Part shown: one piece after another, positions 34,089 to 43,226 of the stretch
Layout: each line of letters starts with the position of its first letter
Position numbering within the stretch: position 1 is the first letter of the stretch
NCBI GenBank assembly: GCA_036768485.1
Contig: JAVLUZ010000006.1
Span: 27,525 to 91,524 of the forward strand
Origin: Mermis nigrescens
Lineage: Eukaryota; Nematoda; Enoplea; Mermithida; Mermithidae
Reading direction: 5' to 3'
DNA: 64,000 bases
Notes under the pieces: generated by a model
What the model saw: only the letters and a program-made list of their open reading frames with translations
What the model was told of the DNA's origin: nothing
Database searches by the model: none
Program-made: the position numbers and the translations under genes

Positions 34089-35939
34089 TCAAGGGCAGCA
34101 ATCCAGTTCATTGCGAGGCAAATATGACTGAGCGGTACGACGACCGTCAGTCGTGCACAAATAATCGGGCGTAATGCGCGATGTAGAATGAGCGCGGTTG
34201 TTTCCACGCGACGGAATAGGCGTAAAATGCGGCGCGGCAATTTGCTGCTGAACAGGATAACAATCCTGCGATTGCGTAACCGTGACGCATGGCACAGAAA
34301 CTGTCATCAGAGCTGGACAATACGGCGCAGCGGGATTGCAACAGCAATAATTGTCTAAACGCGACGGACGTGGACTGCGACGGCCCGAAGCAGATGGTTG
34401 GGCCGCCGGTTGAGCAGAAGCTTGCAAAACCGATCGTTCGGCTCTAGCGGCGCGGCGTAATTGGCGAGTATGTTCAACACAATTATAATGACGTTGACGC
34501 GATGTAAGACGTTTGGTAGGTTGCGATGAGACATTAGGCTGACGAACCGTAGAGGTAATAGCGAAATCGGTAGTACAGCGAATATGGAATGATTGTGGCG
34601 TTTCCTCAATAGCCTGCGTAGACCTACGGTCGCATCGCTCTTGTTCCATGCGTCGACGGCGTAAGGCAATTTGACCTTCAATAGATAAATCAATGGTAGA
34701 TCGGCGCAGTTTAGTGGGTGGCTTGTCTGTATGAGTCGCAGACGCGTCACGGTTGCTTTGGCGGTTGCGAATTTCTTCTAATTGGCCTGGCAGAGTTATA
34801 TCCAAGTAACCTTGAATTTGTTGGCGAGCGGCATAGCGTGGGAAAACGACTGGACACGTGATTGGCGGATCCGTGCGCGATTGAATTAACTGGATTTGCT
34901 TATGCGCGGTAAATAAGTCAGTGGTTGTCTCAATAATTTCAGGAAACTCGACAAAAACTTCCTTTGGAAACGGATTGAAAGCTCGTTCCACAAAAAATGA
35001 TCTAAGCATACGTCGGATCTGTTCGACCATGCGCCAAGCGATTTGAGGTTCTCGATACCAAAATAGGAATCTTAAAAACCGATTGTTGAGGAATTGAAGA
35101 AGTAGTGGCGCTGACATGAAAGTCGTTGATTGAAAAGAAGGAATGAAACGAAAAGTCGACTTGTATTCTTCGAAAAATTCCTTCATTGAACTGAAGATAT
35201 CAGCCATTTGGCGAATTGTTAACGCCAAAGGAGCATGAATGTCGGGTGCAGGCGTAAGACGATGCGGAAAGAATTCCGACGGAATTGTGTAGTTGGCTCG
35301 ACGCATGATTTGAGGTGGTTCTAGCAACCTTGGATGATTGGCTACGAACTCTAAGCCAACTTCATAGACCATTGAACCGGTTGTGACGTAGAATCGAGTT
35401 AGACGAAAAGTTGAATCGTTGTAGAAAGGATGCGGATGTTGTGTAAATTCACTGAGAAACGGGATTGGCAAGGCTGGTCGAATTTCGATTGACATATTTT
35501 GCGCGGATTGTTGACCGCTAAAAACAACTCTAGGCAATGATTGTTGCTCGTTGGACTGATGTACATTGTTAAAACTAGTTGAAATATGTTTGATATATTT
35601 GTTTGCCTTCGCAATTAGAATTTTGATCAGCGGATTAGCGAATTCTTGTCCCAAAAGATTGACAAGATGAGCTCGAAAATCTTTTGTGTACATCTGATAG
35701 ACATGTTCAGCTTCCTGGCTCACAAGGAAATCTCGTTTTTGGGTGAATTCTTGTGCTTGTTGCTTATTAAGCGACAGTGGCGCACGTTCCTTTGGTTCTT
35801 CGTGAGTAGTAAAGCTGGACCTTGGGGCGGTACAATGATTAACTATACTACATGTTGAAGCATAGGCGCAAAGCGCCGAGCTCAGTACACTTGTACTTGA
35901 AGGCACAAGTGCACTGTACCCCTTGAAATACCAGGGCAA
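34089..35939 (-). CDS. Long ORF of unknown family, divergent from the polymerase gene
   Basis: An uninterrupted frame of 616 codons, far longer than expected by chance in this AT-rich DNA and clearly richer in GC than its surroundings. The frame opens without an ATG; the first ATG is at 35693, so either translation starts there (534 residues) or an upstream exon is missing. The first 40 or so codons overlap iteron and G-rich repeat sequence and are probably not coding. The predicted protein has a hydrophobic-aromatic middle part (for example FRLTRFYVTTGSMVYEVGLE, NNRFLRFLFWYREPQIAWRM) and a basic, Ser/Pro/Gln-rich tail with a CCCNPAAPYCP cluster and a DCCP end. It has no zinc finger, nuclease, ATPase or transposase motif I can see. 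It is transcribed away from the polymerase gene, sharing a 0.9-kb spacer. A structural protein or genome-associated protein is possible but unsupported. Confidence 0.7.
   Translation of the reverse strand: MPWYFKGYSALVPSSTSVLSSALCAYASTCSIVNHCTAPRSSFTTHEEPKERAPLSLNKQQAQEFTQKRDFLVSQEAEHVYQMYTKDFRAHLVNLLGQEFANPLIKILIAKANKYIKHISTSFNNVHQSNEQQSLPRVVFSGQQSAQNMSIEIRPALPIPFLSEFTQHPHPFYNDSTFRLTRFYVTTGSMVYEVGLEFVANHPRLLEPPQIMRRANYTIPSEFFPHRLTPAPDIHAPLALTIRQMADIFSSMKEFFEEYKSTFRFIPSFQSTTFMSAPLLLQFLNNRFLRFLFWYREPQIAWRMVEQIRRMLRSFFVERAFNPFPKEVFVEFPEIIETTTDLFTAHKQIQLIQSRTDPPITCPVVFPRYAARQQIQGYLDITLPGQLEEIRNRQSNRDASATHTDKPPTKLRRSTIDLSIEGQIALRRRRMEQERCDRRSTQAIEETPQSFHIRCTTDFAITSTVRQPNVSSQPTKRLTSRQRHYNCVEHTRQLRRAARAERSVLQASAQPAAQPSASGRRSPRPSRLDNYCCCNPAAPYCPALMTVSVPCVTVTQSQDCYPVQQQIAAPHFTPIPSRGNNRAHSTSRITPDYLCTTDGRRTAQSYLPRNELDCCP
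35810..35905 (+). repeat. Single iteron unit near the 5' end of the 616-codon ORF
   Basis: AGTAGTAAAGCTGGACC, GTACAATG, TACTACATGTTGAAGCATAG and GGCGCAAAGCGCC match the left iteron arm at 31211-31275 (AGTAGTAAAGCCGGAC, GTACAATGG). The 10.2-kb element therefore carries the same terminal-type repeat as the foldback it is inserted in. Confidence 0.6.
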
Positions 35940-36045
35940 GCTGGGGCGAGCTAGCCCTGGGGGAGGGGAGTCGGGCCATACCCTTGAAGTCCCAGAGCTA
36001 GCTGGGGCGAGCTAGCTCGGGGACCCAGGCTGTTCAGCCTGAGCA
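35920..36045 (+). repeat. 61-bp G-rich tandem duplication with AGCTAGC palindromes
   Basis: CCCTTGAAATACCAGGGCAA...GGGGCGAGCTAGCCCTGGG is followed by a second copy, CCCTTGAAGTCCCAGAGCTA...GGGGCGAGCTAGCTCGGGG. It lies in the spacer between the two divergent genes and covers the extreme start of the 616-codon frame, which argues against that start. Confidence 0.65.
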
Positions 36046-36254
36046 TTTTCTCTGCAATTCGGTCGAATGTAAAGGGGACTTGAAACATCATTTTCACGGG
36101 TTTAACTCAAAAGTATGATTCACCATCACTCGTACTAAACTAATCAAGTTCACAACCTCTTCAGAATTTGGTTCAGATAATTTTTGATAAACCATTCACT
36201 GACAAAGCGGACAATTTTAATCATTTAAGAACATTTTTGTCTTTTGATAAAATT

Positions 36255-36326
36255 TGATGCCTTCAAGAATCGAACCTCAGGTTTTGAAATCGTTAGTTCC
36301 ACGTTCTACCACTAGACTAGACAAAG
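36255..36326 (-). tRNA. tRNA-like sequence, anticodon loop reads AAC (probable pseudo-tRNA)
   Basis: On the minus strand, TAGTCTAGTGGTAGAAC resembles a box A and D arm, TGGAA / TTTCA can pair around a 7-nt loop CTAACGA (AAC, Val), and GAGGTTCGATTC resembles box B and the T arm. The D and T stems each have a mismatch. The acceptor strands (CTTTGTC and AGGCATC) barely pair and there is no CCA. It could be a decayed tRNA, a tRNA-derived promoter of a SINE, or a degraded viral tRNA. Lies between the divergent genes. Confidence 0.35.
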
Positions 36327-36753
36327 TGTCGCTAGACAAACTTTATTCTCTATACATTCCAAGGGCGTTTACACTGAATAGACATTTCTTTTATAGACTA
36401 CATACCTACTTTTTATTTATTAATTCAAAAATGCTGTGATCAGGTCACAACAAGTGCCGTATAGGTAGTATGATTAATCACATATTGCTCAGATACATGC
36501 TCTTACAATATTAAATCGTGTATTATTTAGTTTGTTGGATAAAAACATTATTTATACGCATTATAAAAAATTGCCGACACATACTAAGCATTTTGAACAT
36601 TTTTCAAATACTAAAAAATACAAAAAAAATTTTGTTTCACTTTAAAAATAACTATGAGTCATTGTGTTAGTCATGTGACTGAGTTCAAAGTCCAACGAAA
36701 GCTACAAATTTTCAGTTTTTTCCGGTTTTTTTTCGATTAGTCATCTCAGAAGG

Positions 36754-36788
36754 TATAAAAGGAGAGAGCAGGCAAGAAAAAATCATTC
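36754..36788 (+). promoter_or_regulatory. TATA box and initiator of the polymerase gene
   Basis: TATAAAAGG at 36754-36762 is followed by TCATTC at 36783-36788. The A at 36785 lies 31 bases from the first T of the TATA box, the standard spacing, and TCATTC fits the arthropod initiator TCA(G/T)T(C/T). The first ATG downstream is at 36847, giving a 5' leader of about 62 nt. Confidence 0.6.
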
Positions 36789-36846
36789 TCCAAAATTATT
36801 GCTCTTTTGAACATCTCAATTTCTGCTCTTGATTTTACTTATTGAA

Positions 36847-37527
36847 ATGACTTCTGACATTGAAATGAAAGACCTTTCAACACAAGACGCGTGGTACGAA
36901 TCGGACGAAGAAATGCGGGAGGAAGACCTCGAAGTTGTAGATGAGTGGTATCCCCCAGAAGAATTTTACGAACTGGGGGAACCAGAAATCCAAAAGATAA
37001 AACGATTCAACACAGAAGGGCGCGCGTACATGTTGAACTTTAAAAATTTGGACCGACTTGACTTGGAGAAAAGTTTACCAGAGATTTTTGATAGTGCGAT
37101 CATGAAAATCATGGACGGTTCGAGCACGATGGATATGGTGGGCCTGCAAATAACACATCCGACGCTGAAGAAACCGGCGATTGTACCTTTCCGAAAAGGC
37201 GAACAAATAAACGGCGAACAAATTGTACATACGATTGAGCGAATTTTGCAGTCTAACGAAGAAGTAAAGCTCGAACAGCCAGAAACGCGGATCAAAATTG
37301 TACAGGTTAGCCCCCCAAATGGCTCAGGACAGCATAAACGTAGATTTATAAATTTGGAAAAGGAAATGAAAATGAAAAACTGTTTTGTAAAAATTAAAAA
37401 CAATGATGATTTATGTTTGCCCAGAGCATTAGTAGTAGTAAAAGCGCGTGCGTTGCACATGGAAAAGCCTGATGATAAAACTCTTAAAGCAAAATATAAA
37501 GATATGTGCAGAGGCGATGCACGTTGA
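36847..37527 (+). CDS. N-terminal part of Polinton-type PolB, ended by in-frame TGA
   Basis: 226 codons from ATG 36847 (GAAATG context) to a TGA at 37525-37527. The open frame extends a little upstream only through a TTG. The first 45 residues are acidic (YESDEEMREEDLEVVDEWYP). The last part, CFVKIKNNDDLCLPRALVVV and onward, matches what I know as the N-terminal region of animal Polinton/adintovirus polymerases, in which a D-x-L-C-x-x-R-A-L motif precedes the zinc-binding region. The next ORF is in the same frame only six bases further on and begins in the middle of that conserved region. The TGA therefore splits one gene rather than separating two: a nonsense mutation, a recoded stop or a sequencing error. 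Confidence 0.75.
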   Translation: MTSDIEMKDLSTQDAWYESDEEMREEDLEVVDEWYPPEEFYELGEPEIQKIKRFNTEGRAYMLNFKNLDRLDLEKSLPEIFDSAIMKIMDGSSTMDMVGLQITHPTLKKPAIVPFRKGEQINGEQIVHTIERILQSNEEVKLEQPETRIKIVQVSPPNGSGQHKRRFINLEKEMKMKNCFVKIKNNDDLCLPRALVVVKARALHMEKPDDKTLKAKYKDMCRGDAR

Positions 37528-37533
37528 TACACT

Positions 37534-40500
37534 ATGCAGCGAACAAAAGCGCGAGAATTGATGAATCTCGCTGGTCTAACAGATCATATAGGCCCTTGCA
37601 GTATAGCAGAGCTGCAAGCATTACAGGCTGTAATGCCTAATTTTCAAATTAAAGTTTTCAGCGCCGATTTCTGTAATGCCATAATTTTTGAAGGATCGTC
37701 CGCAGAAAAAGTTGTACACTTGTATCATAATAATAATCATTTTGACGTTATTGGTAGTATGACCGGCTTTATGAATCGCGGTTATTTTTGCGAAGCTTGT
37801 AACAAGGGATACAATGACAAGGATGGGCACCGATGCTCCAGAGTCTGTCCCTGCTGTCATGCTCAAATGTGTCCTAATATCGTGCTTATAGAATGCAAAG
37901 ATTGTGGTCGACTGTTTAGAGGTCAGCAGTGTTTTAATAATCATAAAATGGTTGGCAAGAATAAACAATCTGTATGTCAGCGCATGAAACTCTGTCAAAA
38001 TTGCAGTCGTCACATTAATAGAGCCGATAAAATACGGAAGCATAAGTGTGGTCAATTTTATTGCAAAACGTGTAAAGCGGACGTACCTATTAACGATCAT
38101 AAATGTTTTATGCAAGTCATAGCCGAAGAAAAAGATGAAAAGAAAAAAACAAAATATGTGTTTTTTGACTTCGAAACCAGACAAGAAAAAGCGTGCGGTA
38201 ATTCAAGGATGGAACATGAACCAAATTTGTGTATAGCGCATATTGTGTGTACAGACTGCCTAGCAAAACCGATTGGACAATGCGATAAATGTGGTGAAAA
38301 CAAGCGCATATTTTATGGCGAAAATTGCACAGATGCATTTTGTGATTTTCTTTTTAGCCTCGAAAATGCTATAGCAATTGCTCATAACGCTAAAGGTTTT
38401 GACGGACACTTTATTTTAAAATACCTGTTTAAACAAGCTGTCGCGCCTACGATCGTCACAAAAGGTTTAGAAATCATGAGCCTTAGTGCAGGATCGGTAA
38501 AACTAATTGATTCATTCAATTTTCTGCCTATGGCTTTATCTGCTTTGCCCAAAACATTCGATGAGCCTGAATTAAAAAAATGTTTTTTTCCGCATCTTTT
38601 CAATACACGTGCAAATGAAAATTATGCGGGTGAGTGGCCAGATGCGTGGTACTACTCCCCAGCCACCATGAGCCCAAAAAACAAAGAAAGTTTTCAAAAA
38701 TGGTACGCTGAACAAAAGGGCAAAATTTTTAATTTCAAGTCGGAACTCTTGACTTATTGTGAGTCTGACGTCGACATTTTAAGGCGATGCTGCCTTAAAT
38801 TTCGCGATTTATTTATGGCCGAGACGGGCATGGATCCTTTTGAGTGTTCTTTAACAATAGCGAGCGCGTGTAACAAAGTTTTCCGGTCGACTTACTTACA
38901 GCCAAAAACAATAGGTATAGTACCGCATGGCGGATATAGGCGAATGGAAAAGCATTCGATAACGGCCATAAAATGGTTAAAGTGGATGAGCGAGGCGCAA
39001 AAAATCAACATCAGGCATGCACGCAACATGGGCGAGCAAAAAGTAGGCAATTATCGCGTAGACGGAATTTATGAAAAGACAGTATACGAATTCAATGGAT
39101 GCTTCTGGCATGGGTGCCCGAAATGCATGAAAAAACGAACACAACTGACGGCAGACCAAATAACATCAGCCGAAGAAGCGTTTCAAAATACAGTACGACG
39201 GCGCAAAACAATTGAAAAAATGGGGTATACTGTAATAGAACTCTGGGAGTGTGAATTACGACGGGAATTAAAAGCAAATCCTGTAATGAAACAATTTTTC
39301 GATTCAATAAAAATTGTTGACCCGCTTGACCCCAGAGAAGCGTTTTATGGTGGGCGCACAAACGCAATAAAGTTATATGAGAAAATTAAACGCAGTGAAA
39401 ATGGCGACCCATTAGAACATATCATGTACACAGATATCTGCAGCTTGTACCCGACCGTTAATAAATATGGCCTGTACCCTATTGGCCACCCACAAATTTT
39501 GACTGAAAATTTTTCTGAAATCACAGTTGACAGCAGACCCTACGAAGGTTTAATTAAAGCGAAAATTCTCCCACCCAGGAATTTGTACCACCCTTTATTG
39601 CCCTATAGATTTGGCGAAAAATTGTATTTTCCACTATGCAGAACGTGCACTGAAACGCATCAAACAACGAGATGTGAGCATAGTGACGAAGAACGTGCGA
39701 TATTGGGTGCATGGGTAACGCTCGAAGTTTATAAAGCGCTAGAATTGGGGTACAAAATAATGGAAATATATGAAATTTGGCACTATGAAAAGACTGAGCA
39801 ATACCATAAAATAAACAACCCAGATGGTGGTCTATTTACGTCATATATTAACAAATTCATGAAACTAAAGCAAGAATCGGACGGTTGGCCTGCATGGGTA
39901 AAATCGGATGACGACAGAGCTAAATACGTGCAAGATTACAAAGATAACGAAGGAATCGAACTAGATGCTACAAAAATTACGAAAAACGGCGGTATGCGCG
40001 CTCTCGCAAAACTAATGTTAAATTCATTCTGGGGGAAATTTGGACAGCGAAATAACATGTCAAAAGTTTCTTTTTTAACCGATCCAGCCCCATATTTTGA
40101 CTTAATTTTTGACCCTTCAAATGTAATTTACTCAATTAACGCGATTAATGAAAATCTGATGGCCGTTACACATGCAAAAGAAGATGAATTCGCCGATGTG
40201 ATGGGAAATACGAATCCTGTGCTCGCGGCTTACACAACATCTCAAGCGCGACTCAGATTATACGAACATTTAGAAAAACTTGGCGATCGTGTCTTATACT
40301 TTGACACAGATAGTGTCATATTTAAAAGCACACTAGGCAATGATGAATATCGAGTGCCTATAGGATCATATTTAGGAAATATGACAAATGAATTAAAGGA
40401 TTACGGTGAAGGCAGCTACATTGACGAATTTGTTAGTGGCGGACCTAAAAATTATGCGTATAAAGTATGCTCAGCAAGAGATGGTAAAATGTATTACCAT

Positions 40501-40577
40501 ATAAAGGTCCGTGGATTCACATTGTCGTCAGTGACTGCCACAAAAATTAATTTTCAATCATTATTAAAAATGGTCAA
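37534..40577 (+). CDS. Protein-primed-type family B DNA polymerase, Polinton/adintovirus kind (3' end in gap)
   Basis: Over 1,010 uninterrupted codons. Numbering from the Met at 37534: a Cys/His-rich zinc region from about 86 to 190 (YFCEAC...); exonuclease motifs DFET 212-215, HNAKGFDGHF 284-293 and YCESDVDIL 408-416; a Vsr-like endonuclease segment YEFNGCFWHGCPKC 518-531 with GYTVIELWECEL 564-575; polymerase motif A DICSLYP 634-640, motif B KLMLNSFWGKFG near 826-837, and motif C YFDTDS with D924 and D926. All catalytic acids of exonuclease and polymerase are present. The role would be replication of a linear element by strand displacement from a protein primer. The frame runs into the N gap; the few codons after it cannot be trusted. 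No introns. Integrase, ATPase, protease and capsid genes of a full Polinton are not visible beside it. Confidence 0.92.
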
Positions 40578-40677
40578 NNNNNNNNNNNNNNNNNNNNNNN
40601 NNNNNNNNNNNNNNNNNNNNNNNNNNNNNNNNNNNNNNNNNNNNNNNNNNNNNNNNNNNNNNNNNNNNNNNNNNNNN
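40578..40677. other. Assembly gap of 100 N
   Basis: Exactly 100 N, a conventional placeholder of unknown true length. It removes the C-terminus of the polymerase gene and could hide further genes of the 10.2-kb element. Confidence 0.99.
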
Positions 40678-40869
40678 GTCGCAATTACCATTTAAATCTA
40701 ATATCTTTTTGTATTTTCTTTTATTCGTGCGGTATTATGCGTCACGTATTCTCTATTTAGGTTACTGTTTTCGAGAAAAAACATGGTAGAAGCGCGGATT
40801 TCGGAAACGAAAATATTTGTATATTTTTATTTTTGAATCTATTCAAATAGAGTATTAATCATGATGGCA

Positions 40870-41610
40870 GAGTGACGCTCGAAGTCATCAAGTTACCCAA
40901 TGTAGTTTTTTTTGTACTCGGCATATATAATTTCATACCTATGTACACAAACTTTTTCGGAACCGTCTGGGTACATGTACAAAGATTTTTGGGGAGACAA
41001 AAATTACAAATAAGGTCTGAAATTCGCAAAAATTTTCGCCGAAATGAGGTAATTGTGTGTTCTACATATTTTCATAATGGCAGGAATTGCATTTCAAAAG
41101 AAAAATGTCAAATTTTTTGGCGTTTTGCGCCGTTTTAAGACGATTCGTAGAGATTTTTGCCCTTAGAGACCCAGAAATTAACTAAAATACACTATCAAAA
41201 GTCGAACAACTCTGTTTTTACCACTAAAATCGCTATTGTACCATGTTATAGTACCCAAAAATTGGTGTGTAAAAAATGTGAAAACTTTTCGGGAGGACAA
41301 AACTGTAAAAGGTGTAAAATTCACAAAAATTTTAGGCGCTTCGGCCCGAAATGAGTAATTGTTTGTCCTATATATGTTTAATATGGCAGAATTAGCATTT
41401 AGAATGGAAAAATGTCAAAAAAAATCGGCATTCTGATACCGTTTTGAGACAAGTTTCAGTAATTTTTGGCGTCAGAAACCCAGAAATTAGCTAGAATACG
41501 CTACCAAAGATCGAAAACCCTATTTTACCACACTAAGATTGCTACTGTAATACATTATAGTACTCATTAATTAGCATGTATAAAATGTACAAAGACTTTT
41601 GGGGACCATC
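40870..41610 (+). repeat. About 305-bp tandem repeat near the right end of the 10.2-kb element
   Basis: Successive copies begin near 40976 (TGTACAAAGATTTTTGGGGA), 41277 (TGTGAAAACTTTTCGGGAGG) and 41586 (TGTACAAAGACTTTTGGGGA), with a partial copy before 40976. Shared blocks include ATGGCAG-ATT, AAAAATGTCAAA, GTTTTGC/GATACCGTTTT and CCCAGAAATTA. Small ORFs here are not credible. 40680-40870 and 41610-41700 hold nothing recognisable. Confidence 0.65.
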
Positions 41611-41837
41611 TTCATACATGTACAAACGGACCTTGTACAAAAAAAACACTGTTACTCGACCCATCTTATCTGAAAGCAATTAAAATAATAATGTAATATA
41701 ACAGCAGATATAAATAATTATGTCACGGTTTAGGGTACCTTTGGACTCGGATCCGGACCCGGTCGGGTCTAAGATCAAAGATCCAGATCTGGACCCGGAC
41801 CCGAAATTTTAAAAATTTTGGATCCGAGCCATCCCTA

Positions 41838-42075
41838 CTGAAAAGCATCAAATCGGGTTAGTCCGACCAATTTTAATTTGTGCCTCATTTGAGCTGTCTT
41901 CAGACACTTTCTGAAGAATCCCCATTGTTACTGTCTTCACTACTATCTTGAACTGTCATTTTTTCAGACTCTGATGTATCATTCCTTATTTCTGATATTC
42001 CATGTATGAGGTATTTGGTCGTTTTAAAAAATTATTGAGTAATTGCTTATTGCAAATTTCACAGATTTTATTCAT
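41838..42075 (-). pseudogene. C2H2 zinc-finger-like gene fragment, left arm, split by the 10.2-kb insertion
   Basis: On the minus strand it starts MNKICEICNKQL, one C-x2-C half of a finger, and continues into sequence matching the right-arm copy (DSSEDSNNGDSSE-like acidic run). Its continuation lies across the insertion at 31561-31617 (TAAAGGTTGTACTTTCAG). Frameshifts are present, including one that removes the His pair of the finger from frame. Confidence 0.5.
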
Positions 42076-42164
42076 TTTGTCAACTATTCAAGATGCGGCA
42101 GTTCTTAAATAAACTTTATTGCACAAAGTGATTCAGTTTACTTCAATGCTTGATATAGGAGCTC

Positions 42165-43090
42165 CCATTGTTCCCAATATTGATCACTTCCGTCACTTTA
42201 TTCAATTCTAAGCCTAGCCGTTCTGAGGTAAAAATTATCGCTGACAAAGTGTTCCGACTTTTAGTTGACAATATCTCCAGCAATCTCAACTTTTGTCAGT
42301 AATATCATCGGTAATAATAAAACCGCATGCAGAAAAGTGTTTTTTGCCAATTCTACTAGCGCCTATATTGGGGATTGCTGGTCAATTGTTAGCTGGTGCA
42401 ATTACAAATAGGTGACTTTTATAAAACGCGCATAAGATATGCCTAATTGAGAGTTTCAAAGGAATGTGGCGATGTGATGTTTTTATGCAGAATGTGAGGA
42501 TTTAATTCAGCTCGAATTTTTCAGAAAAATCTCACTGACCAGCAATCCCCAATGGAGGCGCTAGCAGAATTGGCGGAAAACCACGTTTCTACATGAGGTT
42601 TTATTATTATGAACGATTTTACTGAGAAAAGTTGAGATTGTTAGAGATATTGTCAACAAAAAATCGGATCACTTTGTCAGCGATAATTTTTACTTCAGAA
42701 TCAGGCATGTGAGGTGCTCAATTTGGAATGTGCGACTTTTCTGGGAAACGTGAGGTGCACAAAATTCTCAGATTCTGCACAAAAGCCATCACTTCGCCAC
42801 ATTCCTCTGAAAATCTCAATTAGGCCTATCTTATGCGCGTTTTATAAAAGTCAACGATTTGTAATTGCATCAGCTAACAGCTGACCAGCAATCCCCAATA
42901 TAGGCGCTAGCAGAATTGGACGAGAACCATCTTTCAGCATGAGGTTTTATTTTTATCGACGATATACCGACGAAAATTGAGATTGTTGGAGATATTATCA
43001 ACTAGAAATCGGAGCACTTTGTTAGCAATAATTTTTACTTCAGAACCAGGTTAAACGTTTTGCATATTAAGAAAGCGCATTCTAGGATTT
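42165..43090. repeat. Inverted repeat with a third internal copy
   Basis: 42165-42480 is inverted against 42780-43090. Shared blocks: ACCAGCAATCCCCAAT, GGCGCTAGCAGAATTGG, GAGATTGTTGGAGATATT, GATAATTTTTACTTCAGAA, CTTATGCGCGTTTTATAAAA. A further copy of the inner half lies at 42535-42715 in the right-arm orientation. This is the middle of the foldback element whose outer arms carry the zinc-finger pseudogenes and iterons. Confidence 0.65.
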
Positions 43091-43226
43091 GAATTGAATA
43101 AAGAGACGGTAGTGACCAATACTCTGAACAAGAATGTTAGCTTCTGTGTCAAGCATTGATATAAACGTGAATCAGTTGTGCAATAAAGTTTATTCAAGAA
43201 CTGCTACATCTTGAATAGTTGACATA

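Larger units (their letters stand above)
31618..41837. mobile_element. 10.2-kb hAT-ended element carrying a Polinton-type polymerase
   Basis: Ends are TAGGGATGGACCGGGTCC at 31618 and the inverted TAGGGATGGCTCGGATCC at 41837, both fitting the YARNG rule for hAT ends, with CCGGACCC repeats next to them. Flanking 8-mers are CTTAAAAG (31610-31617) and CTGAAAAG (41838-41845). The two flanks, put together, run through the same sequence that is continuous at 43411-43540, where the site reads CTTTTTAG (43488-43495). This shows that the whole interval behaves as one insertion into a zinc-finger pseudogene. Inside are element E, a 616-codon ORF, a tRNA-like sequence, the polymerase gene and a 305-bp tandem repeat. 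No hAT transposase was seen; part may be hidden by the N gap. A later insertion of a Polinton-like segment into a smaller hAT element would look the same. Confidence 0.75.

Noticed and set aside
36966..39367. Antisense frames of 60-188 codons over the polymerase gene
   Set aside because: The sense strand has all polymerase and exonuclease motifs; the antisense frames are shadows.
40678..40695. Continuation of the polymerase frame after the N gap
   Set aside because: The gap length is a placeholder, so frame across it is meaningless, and the following residues do not resemble a polymerase C-terminus.
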